Shown here in pieces: positions 57,701-64,000 of a DNA stretch of 64,000 nucleotides (its first letter is position 1; the number at the start of each line of letters is the position of its first letter). The DNA is from Schistocephalus solidus. Its lineage: Eukaryota > Platyhelminthes > Cestoda > Diphyllobothriidea > Diphyllobothriidae. The stretch covers positions 62,001 through 126,000 of the forward strand of contig WEDG01004885.1 in assembly GCA_017591395.1 (NCBI GenBank). The letters run 5' to 3'. The position numbers were made by a program, and so were the translations under genes. Under the pieces are notes generated by a model. It was not told the origin of the DNA. It did not search any database and saw only the letters and a program-made list of their open reading frames with translations.

Positions 57701-60700
57701 ACTTGTTCTGGACTTTCAATGCAGAGTTATGGCATAAACTGCATGGGGATCCACCGAGAAGCCAAACCCCTCAGTAACCTCCTACGGCTACAGAAACTGG
57801 CTCTTAGGTGTTTGCTGTGTTTGGAGCACGGTGAAGCAATCTATCCAGCGTAGTACATATGACTGTAGGTTTGAAAAATATAAAGATCTGGTTAACTTGT
57901 TGTAGCTGCGTGGTCTTGGGTTCGGCCTCTAAGAATAGGGTTCCGAACACCTTAATCCAGAAGAAAAAATCATACATGAAAACTTATTTTCTAACGTCAA
58001 AATTCTTTTCTTTAATAAAGAGGTTGTATTTGGACATCACTCTTTAGGCCTGCTATGTTCATTTTCTCATGAAGATTATCTTTTAACTCTCATTTGTCTG
58101 GCTGCTTTAGAGTGGGTCTAAGTTGCACAGGATTCGCATTGTGCTGCTGATGCAGCCATCAGATGTCTAGCAGCAGCTGGAAACGCACTCCGTCAACAAA
58201 TGATCCTAGGCACTCCCTACGGGCATGATTGTGGGTTTTTCAGTACGATTCTAATACCCTTTGGAGGGCTAATGGTAGGTGCGTTTTGCCAGCAGCCGAA
58301 GTCGCTCTGCAGTTTCATACGCAGTTTCACTTAGACCTCTCTCCTTTCTATAACCTCTTCATGCCCCTTCCTAGGGCATTAGGGTTGGCCTGATTGTCAG
58401 CCTACTTGTCTGACCCCCAGACGACAGTGGTGACCACTAGTCTAGTACGACCTTTTCAGCTCTCCCACACTGTTTGCGTGAAAAATTTGATCGCCGTCCT
58501 TTGTATGAAGATGAATTGCGGCATGCAAGTCTGTACGAAAATGTTAACACCGCTTATCCTTCTCTCCCCTCCCCCCCAATACTTCTTACCCGATCCACGC
58601 TGGTGTCTTCTGCGCCGAAATAGAATTATGCACCCGTTGCCGGTTGATTTTCGCTTTTTCATCTCCTTGGAGGATACAAGCGTCGGCACTAGCACACAGG
58701 CTTGCGGTTGCACTCACTACCCATAACCACAGCGGAAAGAAACGGGGTCGTAGCTATGTTCGTTTGCCTCAAAAGTAACCGATTTGAGCTCTTTTATGGG
58801 ACTTTTATAGCCAGACGCTGGCAAGGTGACAAAAAGCATCTCTCTCTCTTGTTTTTTTTCAATGCATGATCTTCTTGGTCTGGAAATCCAAGAGCTAAAC
58901 TCATGACATCGGCGTCAATTCAGTGACCGTAAGCTCTCTAACAACCGAGTATCCAACTATCTTCCTGTCGCCTCACAGCGATCCTTTTATTAGTGTCTGA
59001 ACGCACTGAATTTTATCCAACTTATACTCGCCTTGTTTGGGACCGTATTCGATTCTGTATTGTCCCTTTGGGGTTGCAAATCATTATTCAACCAGTTTGC
59101 CTTCAACCTGACAAAACTGGGACCATCGCTGTCTCCGCTTTGTCGATAGAAGTGAAGAGACGACTTCGAGGAAGCAATCGCGAGGGAGGAGACAGAATCA
59201 CTGAACCAAGCTGTTTATTCGCCTGACGTTTCGGGTTTTACCCTGGAATCCACCATCAGACGCAGAATCATATAGGGGTAGTGAGTTGCACACATGATGC
59301 AGTATTTATAGGATGCACAGTTCCTGCCTTAAATCGCAGGTGGCGCGATGATTGTTTACTTGCCCGCAGCCGAGTCGCTAATTTTCATTTGACCCACCAA
59401 CAATTGCACCCGGAGCAGTGGTCGTCCGTGCTCTCTCCGCGCGGCTACTTATTTTGCCTAGGCAATGTCTCAGTGCAGAATATTTCCACTTTATAATATG
59501 CGTCGGAATGCTGATTAAAATATTCTTTCAAATAGATCTCCTCCACTTAAGTGAGTCTCACTGCAAATGGACATTGAGTTTGACTTCCACTACTTTCTTA
59601 ACCATAACACGCAAGCTTCCCACCGAACATTCTCTCAAGTCCGTACCGCGCTCTCGCTCGACAAAAACTAACGCCCCCCACCCCCCTGAAGTGTATTTAA
59701 CTGTATTTCTTGGGCGCATAATTAAAGTCTAGCCTTCACAGAGATGAAAACATTAAAGGGCTTTTTCTCCGATAGTCCTTTTGCAGGTAAAGTGATCGTC
59801 CCTCGATCGCGTGGGTTGCGTTTCAGAAACCCCCGCAAAAGGCGGACGTCCGCTAAGTGAAAACCATAAGTTCGAATGGTTATTTTTTCCATATTTTACG
59901 TCCTTTTAAGTCCTCCCACGTGGTTATACTGCATAAACCCTTTTTATTATCTGAAAGTATTTGGTGAGAATCGTTGAAATTATGCATGTGAAGACTGTTT
60001 TTCTTCAGTATGCACAAGTATACACATCATATATAATTGAGGATCGTTTTACAGGCTTGACTGCGCGCAAAACCTAATACTTTACACGGTGAAATAAATT
60101 GGTGCTGAATAAGCAAGACGAGATGCTGACTAACCTCGAGCGGAATCTAATGCTGCTCGCCTTTGCTGAGCCCATCAGCACCCATCCGCGTGTTCTGATT
60201 GAGTAGCTTCTCAACCATTCGCCAATAGCGTTCCGTGTATGAAACCAACTGGGCAAGCCAACTAAGGAAGCCTCTTACAAAAAAATAAAAGCCCCCTTGT
60301 CCACAGAAATTTGCGATTTATATTTATGTATGCTTTCGATAAAAACTGCCGTAGAGTGAAAGCGCGATATACTGAAGGATTATTGTAGTTCCGTCACAGT
60401 AGAGCTCTGTCATTGAACATTTAGTGCCTGCGTTTCTTGAAAAGAGGCTCTTGAGGAAATTTGTGTTTATAGACGATCTTGAGGTTTCCACCCTTTTTGG
60501 GTGTCAATGTAGGCATACCGCTTTGGCGTCTAACTATCTGTTTTTACGAAGATGCACTCTTCTTCAGAAACCCTATAGTGAAAAAATCGATCACTACTTT
60601 TCTGAAACATGGTATAAAACGCTCAATAAGGGCTTTTCGGATGCGATTATAATCGATGGCTACACAAATTCTCATTAAAACTGCAGTCTCTCACTGTATG

Positions 60701-63684
60701 AGTAAAACGGAGACTTACATTTATGAACTACAATTACTGTTTGCCGATTTACTAGGTGTGCTATTAACCGACCATGATTGATCGCTGTGATGTGTGCCAG
60801 ACTGAAATCGGAGCCTTTCCCTCACTCTTTTTGGCGTTAATGTTTGCGTTTTCACACTCATTTCGCATGGTCCTTTAGACAACTCAGTGCTACGTTTTTG
60901 TCATGCAGCAATTTTTCCTCGACTTCACTGCACCCATGGCGACAGGGCCTTGTGGCTGGTCCAGCTCGCCGGGTTCCAAACCCTCCCTCCATGGGGTGAG
61001 TGGAGAGAGTTCATTCGAAGAATTGGTGCGCATCAATGCCCAATATGTAGAAGACAGCCAGGCCTTGCTCCGTGCATCTCGGATGCCCTCCTGGTCCCGA
61101 CAGGAAGTCGCAACTTCTATGGATGACGACACCTCTGCTTTTCGTTTGGTTAAGGTTCCCAGTTTGGCATACCTTGTTTAAAGTCCTTTTGCGGAATTCC
61201 TGCCGTTGTCAGAATTTTTACATTCTGGTGCTTTTTGGGTGGCCCACATCACCACCTTATACTCAAGTATTTTGCCATTAGGGTGGTATAGGCATTCGGT
61301 TTTACGAATGATATTTTGAGGCTGTTTTACTTTGGTTGGAAAGATTTCAATTGATTTTTTTGCATTTTCCAAGACCCGTTATATTTGGTTTGTTGGCTGT
61401 TTGCAACGTGCTCATAAATAGATCTTTAGGATTTTACCCGTTGTTGTGCATGTCTCTTTTTTCAGTCCGTTGGACAGCAAACGGAGAGCCAATTTGTCTG
61501 TAGCTTCTGCTCCGAGCGCACAAATCCCCCCTCAGAAGTAAGTTTTTCTACTCTATTAATCACGTCATGCGCATTTCTACTCTCACTTGTCACGCGATCT
61601 TCGGTTGCACTTTCGCTCCTAACTCACGGACTCATAGTGTGCCCTTGACTTCAGTCTGTGCGCATTTGTCTGTTGCCAGTAACCTACAAGGCTGTTTTTG
61701 GCTGCCGCTATCCGCAACTGTCCAAAGTTCTGCCCTGTGTGATTGGTGTTCACAGATCTGGCTTATTTTAAGGATGGGGAATTTAATTTCCTACTGGAAT
61801 TGCTGCGCTGGTCTATAACACTCGCGGTCGGTTACACTGACTAGTAATCAGGATGCAAAACTTAGTTATCTACCATACCGACAGCATAGGTACTAGCTAA
61901 AAGCTCAGACGTGCTTGTGCCGCTGCATGACACAGCTGCGAGGGATTCGGCTCATTAGTGGGTCCCCAGCACGTTCCCGTGGGTTTTCTGGTATCTGAAC
62001 TTCGGTTTCTATCTTGCCTTGTTGCATTTCCGGAAAAATTAATGAGTAAGATTTGAGTAAATCCCTTGGAACACACCTTTTCAGGTCCGCTCTGGGACTA
62101 TTAAGGTTAGATAGGAAAATAGAAACAAAAAGCTAGGAATGCAATTTCTAGCTTCTTTGCCGTCGTTACCATCCACGGAACCCCCACATTCTATAATTAC
62201 AACCAGGCCGAATCGGTGACCGTCACCCGCCTGAGAAATTGTATGTTTCTGGTAGCAGCCGACAAGCAGTGGGACCGTGGCCCAACTGGCAAAGCGTTAA
62301 ACTGAATAATTCAAGTGATCCCGATTCTTAATCTCTAGTTTCCTCCTCGCCAGAGTGACTAATGACTAACTGAAGACTGTTAATAAGCTAGAAATTGCTA
62401 TTTAAGTCCCCCCCCTTTTCCTCGCCGCTGCGTCAGGCCCACCGCCCACACGAACAGGCCACTGGTGCGCGGTAGCATGAGGTTGACTCAAGACACGTGC
62501 AGCCCTTAGCTCCTCACTGACAACCAAACGCGCTTTTCAGTCTGTCACGAGAAACTTCCAGTTGTGGCTTGAAACTAAGGGTCTAGTTTTGACGGGTCCT
62601 TTTTAATCTGACCTCTTGTGTGAGACCTGAGGCAAGGCCTTCTTTGGAGCCTGGTGCATTTCTAGTTAGGAACTGGTTCCTGCTTAGCGCGGGCGGTTGC
62701 GCTGTTTAGATTTGGAAGGCACTGCGCCCACGTCATGTCCGCTCTCCATGACCTCGTCATGCCATTGAGATAATAGGAAGTGTGCGAGACGGAGTGAGGT
62801 TATAAGGAAATCCTTGCACTATATTTTTAATCCTGTGGCCTGAGATGACCGAACTATTTGGTTCTTGATGTCCTTTTTTGTCGCATGTCTGTAGTCCTTT
62901 ATGCTGGATGCGGATCTGGACAACAACGCAGCTTCGCAGGCCTCAACTGTTCGTATGCCAGAAATCGATCTCTCTGAGGATATTACCTCTAAAGGTAGGC
63001 GTATTTCCTTCGAATGGCTTTTATTTCCATACTTGCGTACGTGCATGTAACTTTTTCATCCTGTCCGCTATTTGTGATCACTTTTACATGGTTTTGTCTC
63101 ACTTTACTAACCCTATCCTATCCCATCACGTTTTAGGGCATCCCTCGATATATCTTGAAGGCGATCGCATCCAGATCGCCCGCTTAGTAGGGTTAGAGTA
63201 GCAATAACTTACTCAATGGTTTGAAGTGCTGCCTTTGCCAGACTAGGCTGGAACCACACATTGATGTTTGAACGAAAACTACGCATCTCCATCCTTTATT
63301 ATAATTCTTCCAACCCGCTAACGATTTTTATCCCAATCTGCCCAAATTTTGGCAGGAATGTAGTTAAAGGATGCCACTGTCGTCTAGACGCAGTTCTGCG
63401 TACACAATGTTCTGTTTTGTAAGGATTGATTTTCCATAACTGTGATCTGCTGACCAGCATCCGTTTATCTGCCATAATCCTCCAACTAACTAGAGTCCGT
63501 TAGACCAGTTGCTGAACAAAACCCCCTACAGTTTACCCACATTTTACCCTAAAGGAAGCGTTTCAGCCGATGTTAGCGTGTGCTCCTCTTATTTACATTT
63601 CTCTCCCTTCCTGTAGAAGAGGCTGCTCATTTAGTGGACGCCACCTGCTCGACTTCGCCCCTGGTAATCCTCGTTGAAAGTCAG
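31599..63684 (+). CDS. Coiled-coil protein gene, multi-exon, 3' end outside window (whole-gene entry)
   Basis: Host gene assembled from up to 14 exons whose phases agree at each junction; most donors are GTAAGT or GTGAGT type. The listed exons sum to 2412 nt (804 codons), open at the 3' end. Layout of the product: a helical N-terminus (residues 1-66), coiled coil (about 67-230), Ser/Thr-rich and acidic segments, a second short coiled coil (around residue 420), Pro/Ser-rich segments, a helical stretch, then a C-x-x-C pair. I see no signal peptide or membrane segment in the spliced model. The architecture suggests a cytoplasmic scaffold or cytoskeleton/centrosome-type protein, but I do not recognise the family. 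The start ATG (31599, G at +4) is provisional because the frame stays open upstream to at least 31527. Confidence 0.75.
33640..33940 (+). pseudogene. RTE-like RT relic in intron 1
   Basis: Plus frames read [18 protein letters not shown] (motif A shape V-D-F-x-x-A-F-D-S-V) and then [20 protein letters not shown] followed by [11 protein letters not shown]. This follows the order V-R-L-x-N-E-E-T...G-V-R-Q-G-C-x-L-S-P (motif B) of RTE-type RTs. Heavily decayed. Confidence 0.45.
34826..34864 (+). repeat. TTG/CTG trinucleotide microsatellite
   Basis: A run of TTG units changing to CTG units (TGTTGTTGTTGTTGCTGCTG onward), about 39 bases, in intron 1. Confidence 0.9.
35210..35395 (+). CDS. Coiled-coil gene exon 2
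   Basis: 186 nt, phase 1 to phase 1. Acceptor TTCAAG|TGGAAG, donor ACGTG|GTAAGC. The translation is a heptad coiled coil: [35 protein letters not shown] and [16 protein letters not shown]. The joining codon with exon 1 is C+TG (Leu). Confidence 0.85.
36262..36312 (+). pseudogene. Possible LINE RT motif C scrap
   Basis: One frame reads [15 protein letters not shown], the F-A-D-D-V form of RT motif C. No flanking motifs are convincing, so chance is possible. Confidence 0.25.
36973..37116. repeat. Perfect 72-bp tandem duplication
   Basis: Units 36973-37044 and 37045-37116 are identical by eye; each starts AGAGAAATAATAACTAAGAC and ends CACTCAAAACG. It lies within intron 2. The perfect identity implies a recent event or an assembly artefact. 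Confidence 0.95.
38450..38760 (+). pseudogene. LINE RT relic in intron 2
   Basis: The plus frame includes [19 protein letters not shown], similar to the motif A block V-D-V-L-F-L-D-F-A-K-A-F-D of jockey/CR1-type RTs with Asp changed to Gly at both positions. The upstream frame is weak. Decayed fragment. Confidence 0.4.
39467..39786 (+). CDS. Coiled-coil gene exon 3
   Basis: 320 nt, phase 1 to phase 0. Acceptor TTGCACAG|TTAACG after a T-rich tract, donor TTCAAC|GTGAGT. The first half continues the coiled coil ([38 protein letters not shown]). The second half is Ser/Thr-rich ([20 protein letters not shown]). The joining codon is G+TT (Val). Confidence 0.85.
42568..42690 (+). mobile_element. 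tRNA-derived SINE, copy 1
   Basis: An A-box-like TTTGGTTAGAGCACTGACTG and a B-box-like GGGTTCGACTCCC lie about 60 bases apart, followed by a GAGGCTGCCGAGGTTTTCAC body. Two further copies share the B-box and body at 53530-53800. It is not a functional tRNA, because the acceptor stem does not pair. Confidence 0.6.
42888..42941 (+). CDS. Candidate extra exon of the coiled-coil gene
   Basis: A strong acceptor (CCCCTTTTTTTTATCAG) precedes an open phase 0 frame starting [18 protein letters not shown] and continuing VPDLP. With a GTACCT donor at 42942 it would be 54 nt and keep phase 0 between exons 3 and 4. The donor is weak, so this is only a candidate. Confidence 0.3.
43954..44233 (+). CDS. Coiled-coil gene exon 4
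   Basis: 280 nt, phase 0 to phase 1. Acceptor CTCCTTTTACAG|AGT, donor GCCT|GTACGT. The product starts [20 protein letters not shown] and is highly acidic (DEDSEEEGE), then rich in Ser, Glu and Pro ([20 protein letters not shown]). Only phase 0 is open at its start, which supports the junction with exon 3. Confidence 0.8.
44234..45345 (+). other. Intron 4, about 1.1 kb; nothing else seen
   Basis: Ends with a pyrimidine-rich tract and TTTCTACAG. No repeat or RNA gene recognised. Confidence 0.6.
45346..45673 (+). CDS. Coiled-coil gene exon 5
   Basis: 328 nt, phase 1 to phase 2. Acceptor TTTCTACAG|TGTCTG, donor CTGAC|GTAAGT. A Ser/Pro-rich first half ([33 protein letters not shown]) leads to a short coiled coil, [20 protein letters not shown]. 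The RSRSSTP and SPSG patches could be phosphorylation sites (inference). A (TC)29 tract starts 11 bases after the splice donor begins. Confidence 0.82.
45685..45742. repeat. (TC)29 microsatellite
   Basis: 58 bases of uninterrupted TC starting immediately after the exon 5 donor region. The minus-strand ORF of Arg-Glu repeats through it is an artefact. Confidence 0.97.
47090..47230 (+). pseudogene. RTE-like RT relic in intron 5
   Basis: The plus frame gives LVDLT, a stop, then [20 protein letters not shown], clearly the motif A block V-D-L-T-K-A-F-D-T-V-N-R-x-G-L-W...M-x-K-F-G-C-P of RTE-type RTs. The Lys codon has become a stop. Surrounding sequence is too decayed to extend confidently. Confidence 0.6.
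48212..49385 (-). pseudogene. Gypsy 2 integrase
   Basis: The frame 49385-49089 has the zinc-binding H-H...C-x-x-C domain ([20 protein letters not shown], then [11 protein letters not shown]). The core near 48990-48840 reads [20 protein letters not shown] and [11 protein letters not shown], followed by a stop just before VERFVN, so the catalytic Glu lies after a premature stop. The C-terminal domain (48712-48212) has [20 protein letters not shown] and [20 protein letters not shown]. Several frameshifts. Confidence 0.87.
49398..50645 (-). pseudogene. Gypsy 2 reverse transcriptase and RNase H
   Basis: RT blocks: [25 protein letters not shown] (motif A), [18 protein letters not shown] followed by [10 protein letters not shown] (the Y-L-D-D catalytic site), and [20 protein letters not shown]. 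RNase [36 protein letters not shown] (first catalytic Asp), and [20 protein letters not shown] (catalytic Glu). GQADALSRL marks the tether. Frameshifts at about 50550, 50130, 49900 and 49700. Confidence 0.9.
50690..51632 (-). pseudogene. Gypsy 2 gag
   Basis: Three frames. 51632-51270 is the N-terminal part. 51372-50983 is capsid with [40 protein letters not shown] and [20 protein letters not shown]. 50979 onward has a zinc-knuckle region [20 protein letters not shown]. Within about 120 bases the RT begins, so no protease domain is left between. Confidence 0.85.
52390..52480 (+). mobile_element. Possible tRNA-like SINE head
   Basis: TAGCTCATTGGCAGGACATT resembles an A box and GGGGATTCAAGTTAGAGT a B box, about 35 bases apart. 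No second copy is seen here, so this is tentative. Confidence 0.3.
52760..52814 (+). CDS. Coiled-coil gene exon 6 (55-nt small exon)
   Basis: Acceptor TTTTATGTTTCAG|A, donor GATCAG|GTGAGT. It is 55 nt, phase 2 to phase 0, and encodes [18 protein letters not shown] after a joined Thr codon (AC+A). Both splice sites are strong and it resolves the phase between exon 5 and exon 7. Confidence 0.75.
53530..53660 (-). mobile_element. tRNA-derived SINE, copy 2 (minus)
   Basis: On the minus strand GGTGGCTAGAGCGTCGGCTG (A box), then CTTGACCTGGCTCTTGCGGA with TTACAATTCC (decayed B box), then GCCGCCGAGTTTTTCACAAC. These match copies 1 and 3 in order and spacing. Confidence 0.55.
53665..53800 (+). mobile_element. 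tRNA-derived SINE, copy 3 (plus)
   Basis: Plus strand: TTAACGTTGGCTGTACTGAA (decayed A box), CTTGTCCTTGCTGGTGTGGA then TTCGAGCCCC (B box), then GAGGCCGCCGATTTTTGCTC. It is head to head with copy 2, the 5' ends only a few bases apart. Confidence 0.6.
54580..54745 (-). pseudogene. Possible LINE C-terminal relic
   Basis: The minus frame reads [20 protein letters not shown] and [19 protein letters not shown]. This weakly recalls the RT C-terminal block (x-K-x-x-I-Y/F...L-L-Y-G-C-E-T-W). Tentative. Confidence 0.25.
56615..56830 (+). CDS. Coiled-coil gene exon 7
   Basis: 216 nt, phase 0 to phase 0. The acceptor follows a long T tract (TTTTTTTTTCTCTAG|TCC); the donor is ACCCTG|GTAGGT. The product is [20 protein letters not shown], a Pro-rich [17 protein letters not shown] stretch, and [14 protein letters not shown]. 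The reading frame stays open through the following 45-nt intron, so an unspliced version is possible. Confidence 0.78.
56831..56875 (+). other. Intron 7, 45 nt, in frame
   Basis: Starts GTAGGT, has a CTAAC branch-like site (56862-56866) and ends TTGGGCAG. The length is a multiple of three with no stop; if retained it adds the hydrophobic [15 protein letters not shown]. Very short introns are common in flatworms. Confidence 0.6.
56876..56984 (+). CDS. Coiled-coil gene exon 8
   Basis: 109 nt, phase 0 to phase 1, donor CTCAAAC|GTGAGT. Encodes [20 protein letters not shown] and [16 protein letters not shown], helical and continuing into exon 9. Confidence 0.65.
57070..57156 (+). CDS. Coiled-coil gene exon 9
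   Basis: 87 nt, phase 1 to phase 1. The acceptor is AACATAGAACAG|GA and the donor TCGG|GTAAGT. After the joined Arg codon (C+GA) it reads [20 protein letters not shown] then NRLTLSLS. The 85-nt intron before it (56985-57069) has a CTAAC branch-like site. The other frames are closed or hit stops before the strong donor. Confidence 0.6.
58123..58274 (+). CDS. Candidate exon 10 of the coiled-coil gene
   Basis: Needed to turn phase 1 (exon 9) into phase 0 (exon 11). A 152-nt frame with donor CTAATG|GTAGGT does this and reads [20 protein letters not shown] then [17 protein letters not shown]. The acceptor (GTCTAAG) is poor and preceded by other AGs, so the exact start or even the exon may be wrong. 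Confidence 0.35.
59110..59320 (-). other. Penelope-type terminal segment with hammerhead-like core (copy 2)
   Basis: On the minus strand CTGATGG (59259-59253), then GGGTAAAACCC (59243-59233), then GAAACGTC (59232-59225). Bases before CTGATGG (TGCGT) can pair with those after GTC (AGGCG) at 4 of 5 positions, as helix I of a hammerhead would. The core differs from the consensus CUGAUGA at its last base, and about 9 bases separate it from the GGG stem. It shares flanking words with 5041-5152. Confidence 0.4.
60909..61148 (+). CDS. Coiled-coil gene exon 11
   Basis: 240 nt, phase 0 to phase 0. Acceptor TTTGTCATGCAG|CAA; the donor is probably CGTTTG|GTTAAG (or six bases later). Encodes [40 protein letters not shown] and [21 protein letters not shown] second frame is open for 79 codons but gives a less consistent protein and no good donor. 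Confidence 0.65.
61466..61537 (+). CDS. Coiled-coil gene exon 12 (C-x-x-C)
   Basis: 72 nt, phase 0 to phase 0, between CTTTTTTCAG and GTAAGT. Encodes [20 protein letters not shown] then PPSE. The FVCSFC pair could be half of a zinc site, with the other half outside the window (inference). A +1 frame is also open, so the phase rests on exon 11. Confidence 0.65.
61538..62894 (+). other. Intron 12, about 1.4 kb; nothing else recognised
   Basis: A weak tRNA-like stretch near 62275-62350 (GTGGCCCAACTGGCAAAGCG) is not convincing. Confidence 0.5.
62895..62994 (+). CDS. Coiled-coil gene exon 13
   Basis: 100 nt, phase 0 to phase 1. Acceptor TGTCTGTAG|TCC, donor TAAAG|GTAGGC. Encodes [20 protein letters not shown] then [13 protein letters not shown], an acidic segment. 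Confidence 0.72.
62995..63616 (+). other. Intron 13, about 0.6 kb; nothing else seen
   Basis: GTAGGC to a pyrimidine-rich CTCTCCCTTCCTGTAG end. Confidence 0.6.
63617..63684 (+). CDS. Coiled-coil gene exon 14, last visible exon
   Basis: 68 nt, phase 1 to phase 0. Acceptor CCCTTCCTGTAG|AAG, donor GTCAG|GTTAGT. Encodes [20 protein letters not shown] then ESQ. The gene continues beyond the window; 63685-64000 appears intronic. Confidence 0.68.
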
Positions 63685-64000
63685 GTTAGTCGGAATTATC
63701 GTCTGGCTCGCACCTCGTATGGTTATGTAGCTGCAGATGTCTCAGTACTGTCACGCCACTTCTTTCCTTCCCTACTTTACCGGTTTGCCTAGGGCGCCCT
63801 GCTTCATTTGTACTGCAACAGGTTTACTGGAGCCCTTTCACACAGTACGGCCTAATTACAATACTTCCTGGCAAATATTGAGTCAGTGTCGTGTGTTTAA
63901 TAGTCTAAGCGTGGGCCTCCTAGCTGGCCGTCATCTGCACTTCCTCTTTTGCCATGTTCGCTAATGACCCAGCAATCGCGCTGTCGCAGCGTCCTGTTTC

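Larger units (their letters stand above)
57157..60908 (+). other. Introns 9/10, about 3.7 kb
   Basis: Contains the candidate exon 58123-58274 and a Penelope-type terminal segment (about 59110-59320, minus). Nothing else recognised. Confidence 0.55.

Noticed and set aside
60887..61126. 79-codon alternative frame over exon 11 with Cys pairs (HQCPICRR)
   Set aside because: It looks ring-like at first sight, but the phase 0 frame is open across the whole exon, matches the donor and fits exon 12; the alternative ends at a stop with no donor.
1..64000. CRISPR array, prophage, bacterial defence island or operon
   Set aside because: No spaced direct repeats, no ribosome-binding-site organised genes, and clear spliceosomal introns and eukaryotic retroelements.

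Overview
This is a eukaryotic window, and I infer a flatworm, most likely a tapeworm. The reasons are a large intron-rich gene with GT-AG introns from 45 bases to about 7 kb, and a dense set of decayed retroelements (CR1/jockey-like LINEs, RTE-like LINEs, Gypsy LTR elements, a Penelope-like relic, tRNA-derived SINEs). These are families typical of platyhelminth genomes, but the species cannot be fixed from sequence alone. There are no bacterial operons, CRISPR arrays or rRNA genes. 

Bases 1 to about 30.6 kb are a retroelement graveyard with nested and inverted insertions. I use working names for the LINE families. F1 has copy A at 1863-4380 (+), copy B at 13727-18080 (-) and copy C at 23478-23790 (+); all share a 3' stem-loop and a TAAA tail. 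F2 lies at 22279-23480 (-) and 23966-24300 (-). F3 is the best preserved copy, 25191-29395 (+), ending in five TTGAA units, with an identical 479-nt 3' piece inverted at 30106-30584. F4 is at 6000-8345 (+) with fragments elsewhere, and another LINE (F5) runs off the left edge at 1-1718 (-). A Gypsy/RTE-like chimera occurs twice in opposite orientation (9436-10321 and 19655-20540, 886 bases each). A Penelope-like reverse transcriptase relic sits at about 5390-5990. No element here is intact: every ORF has stops, frameshifts or lost catalytic residues, though F3 looks young. 

From about 31.6 kb to the right edge runs one plus-strand host gene, open at its 3' end. I reconstruct up to 14 exons (31599-63684) from matching reading-frame phases and good splice sites. 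The predicted protein starts with a helical segment, continues with two coiled-coil exons, then Ser/Pro/acidic-rich low-complexity exons, another short coiled coil, and a C-x-x-C pair near the end of what is visible. I do not recognise the family. Its introns hold a second degraded Gypsy element (48.0-51.7 kb, minus), several LINE relics, tRNA-derived SINEs including a head-to-head pair, microsatellites and a perfect 72-bp tandem duplication. 

The most interesting items are the inverted chimeric arms with a gradient of divergence, the exact 479-nt inverted F3 repeat, the 3' stem-loops shared by LINE families, a hammerhead-ribozyme-like motif in two Penelope-type termini, and the unrecognised coiled-coil gene with an in-frame 45-nt intron. 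I found no novel multi-gene system.
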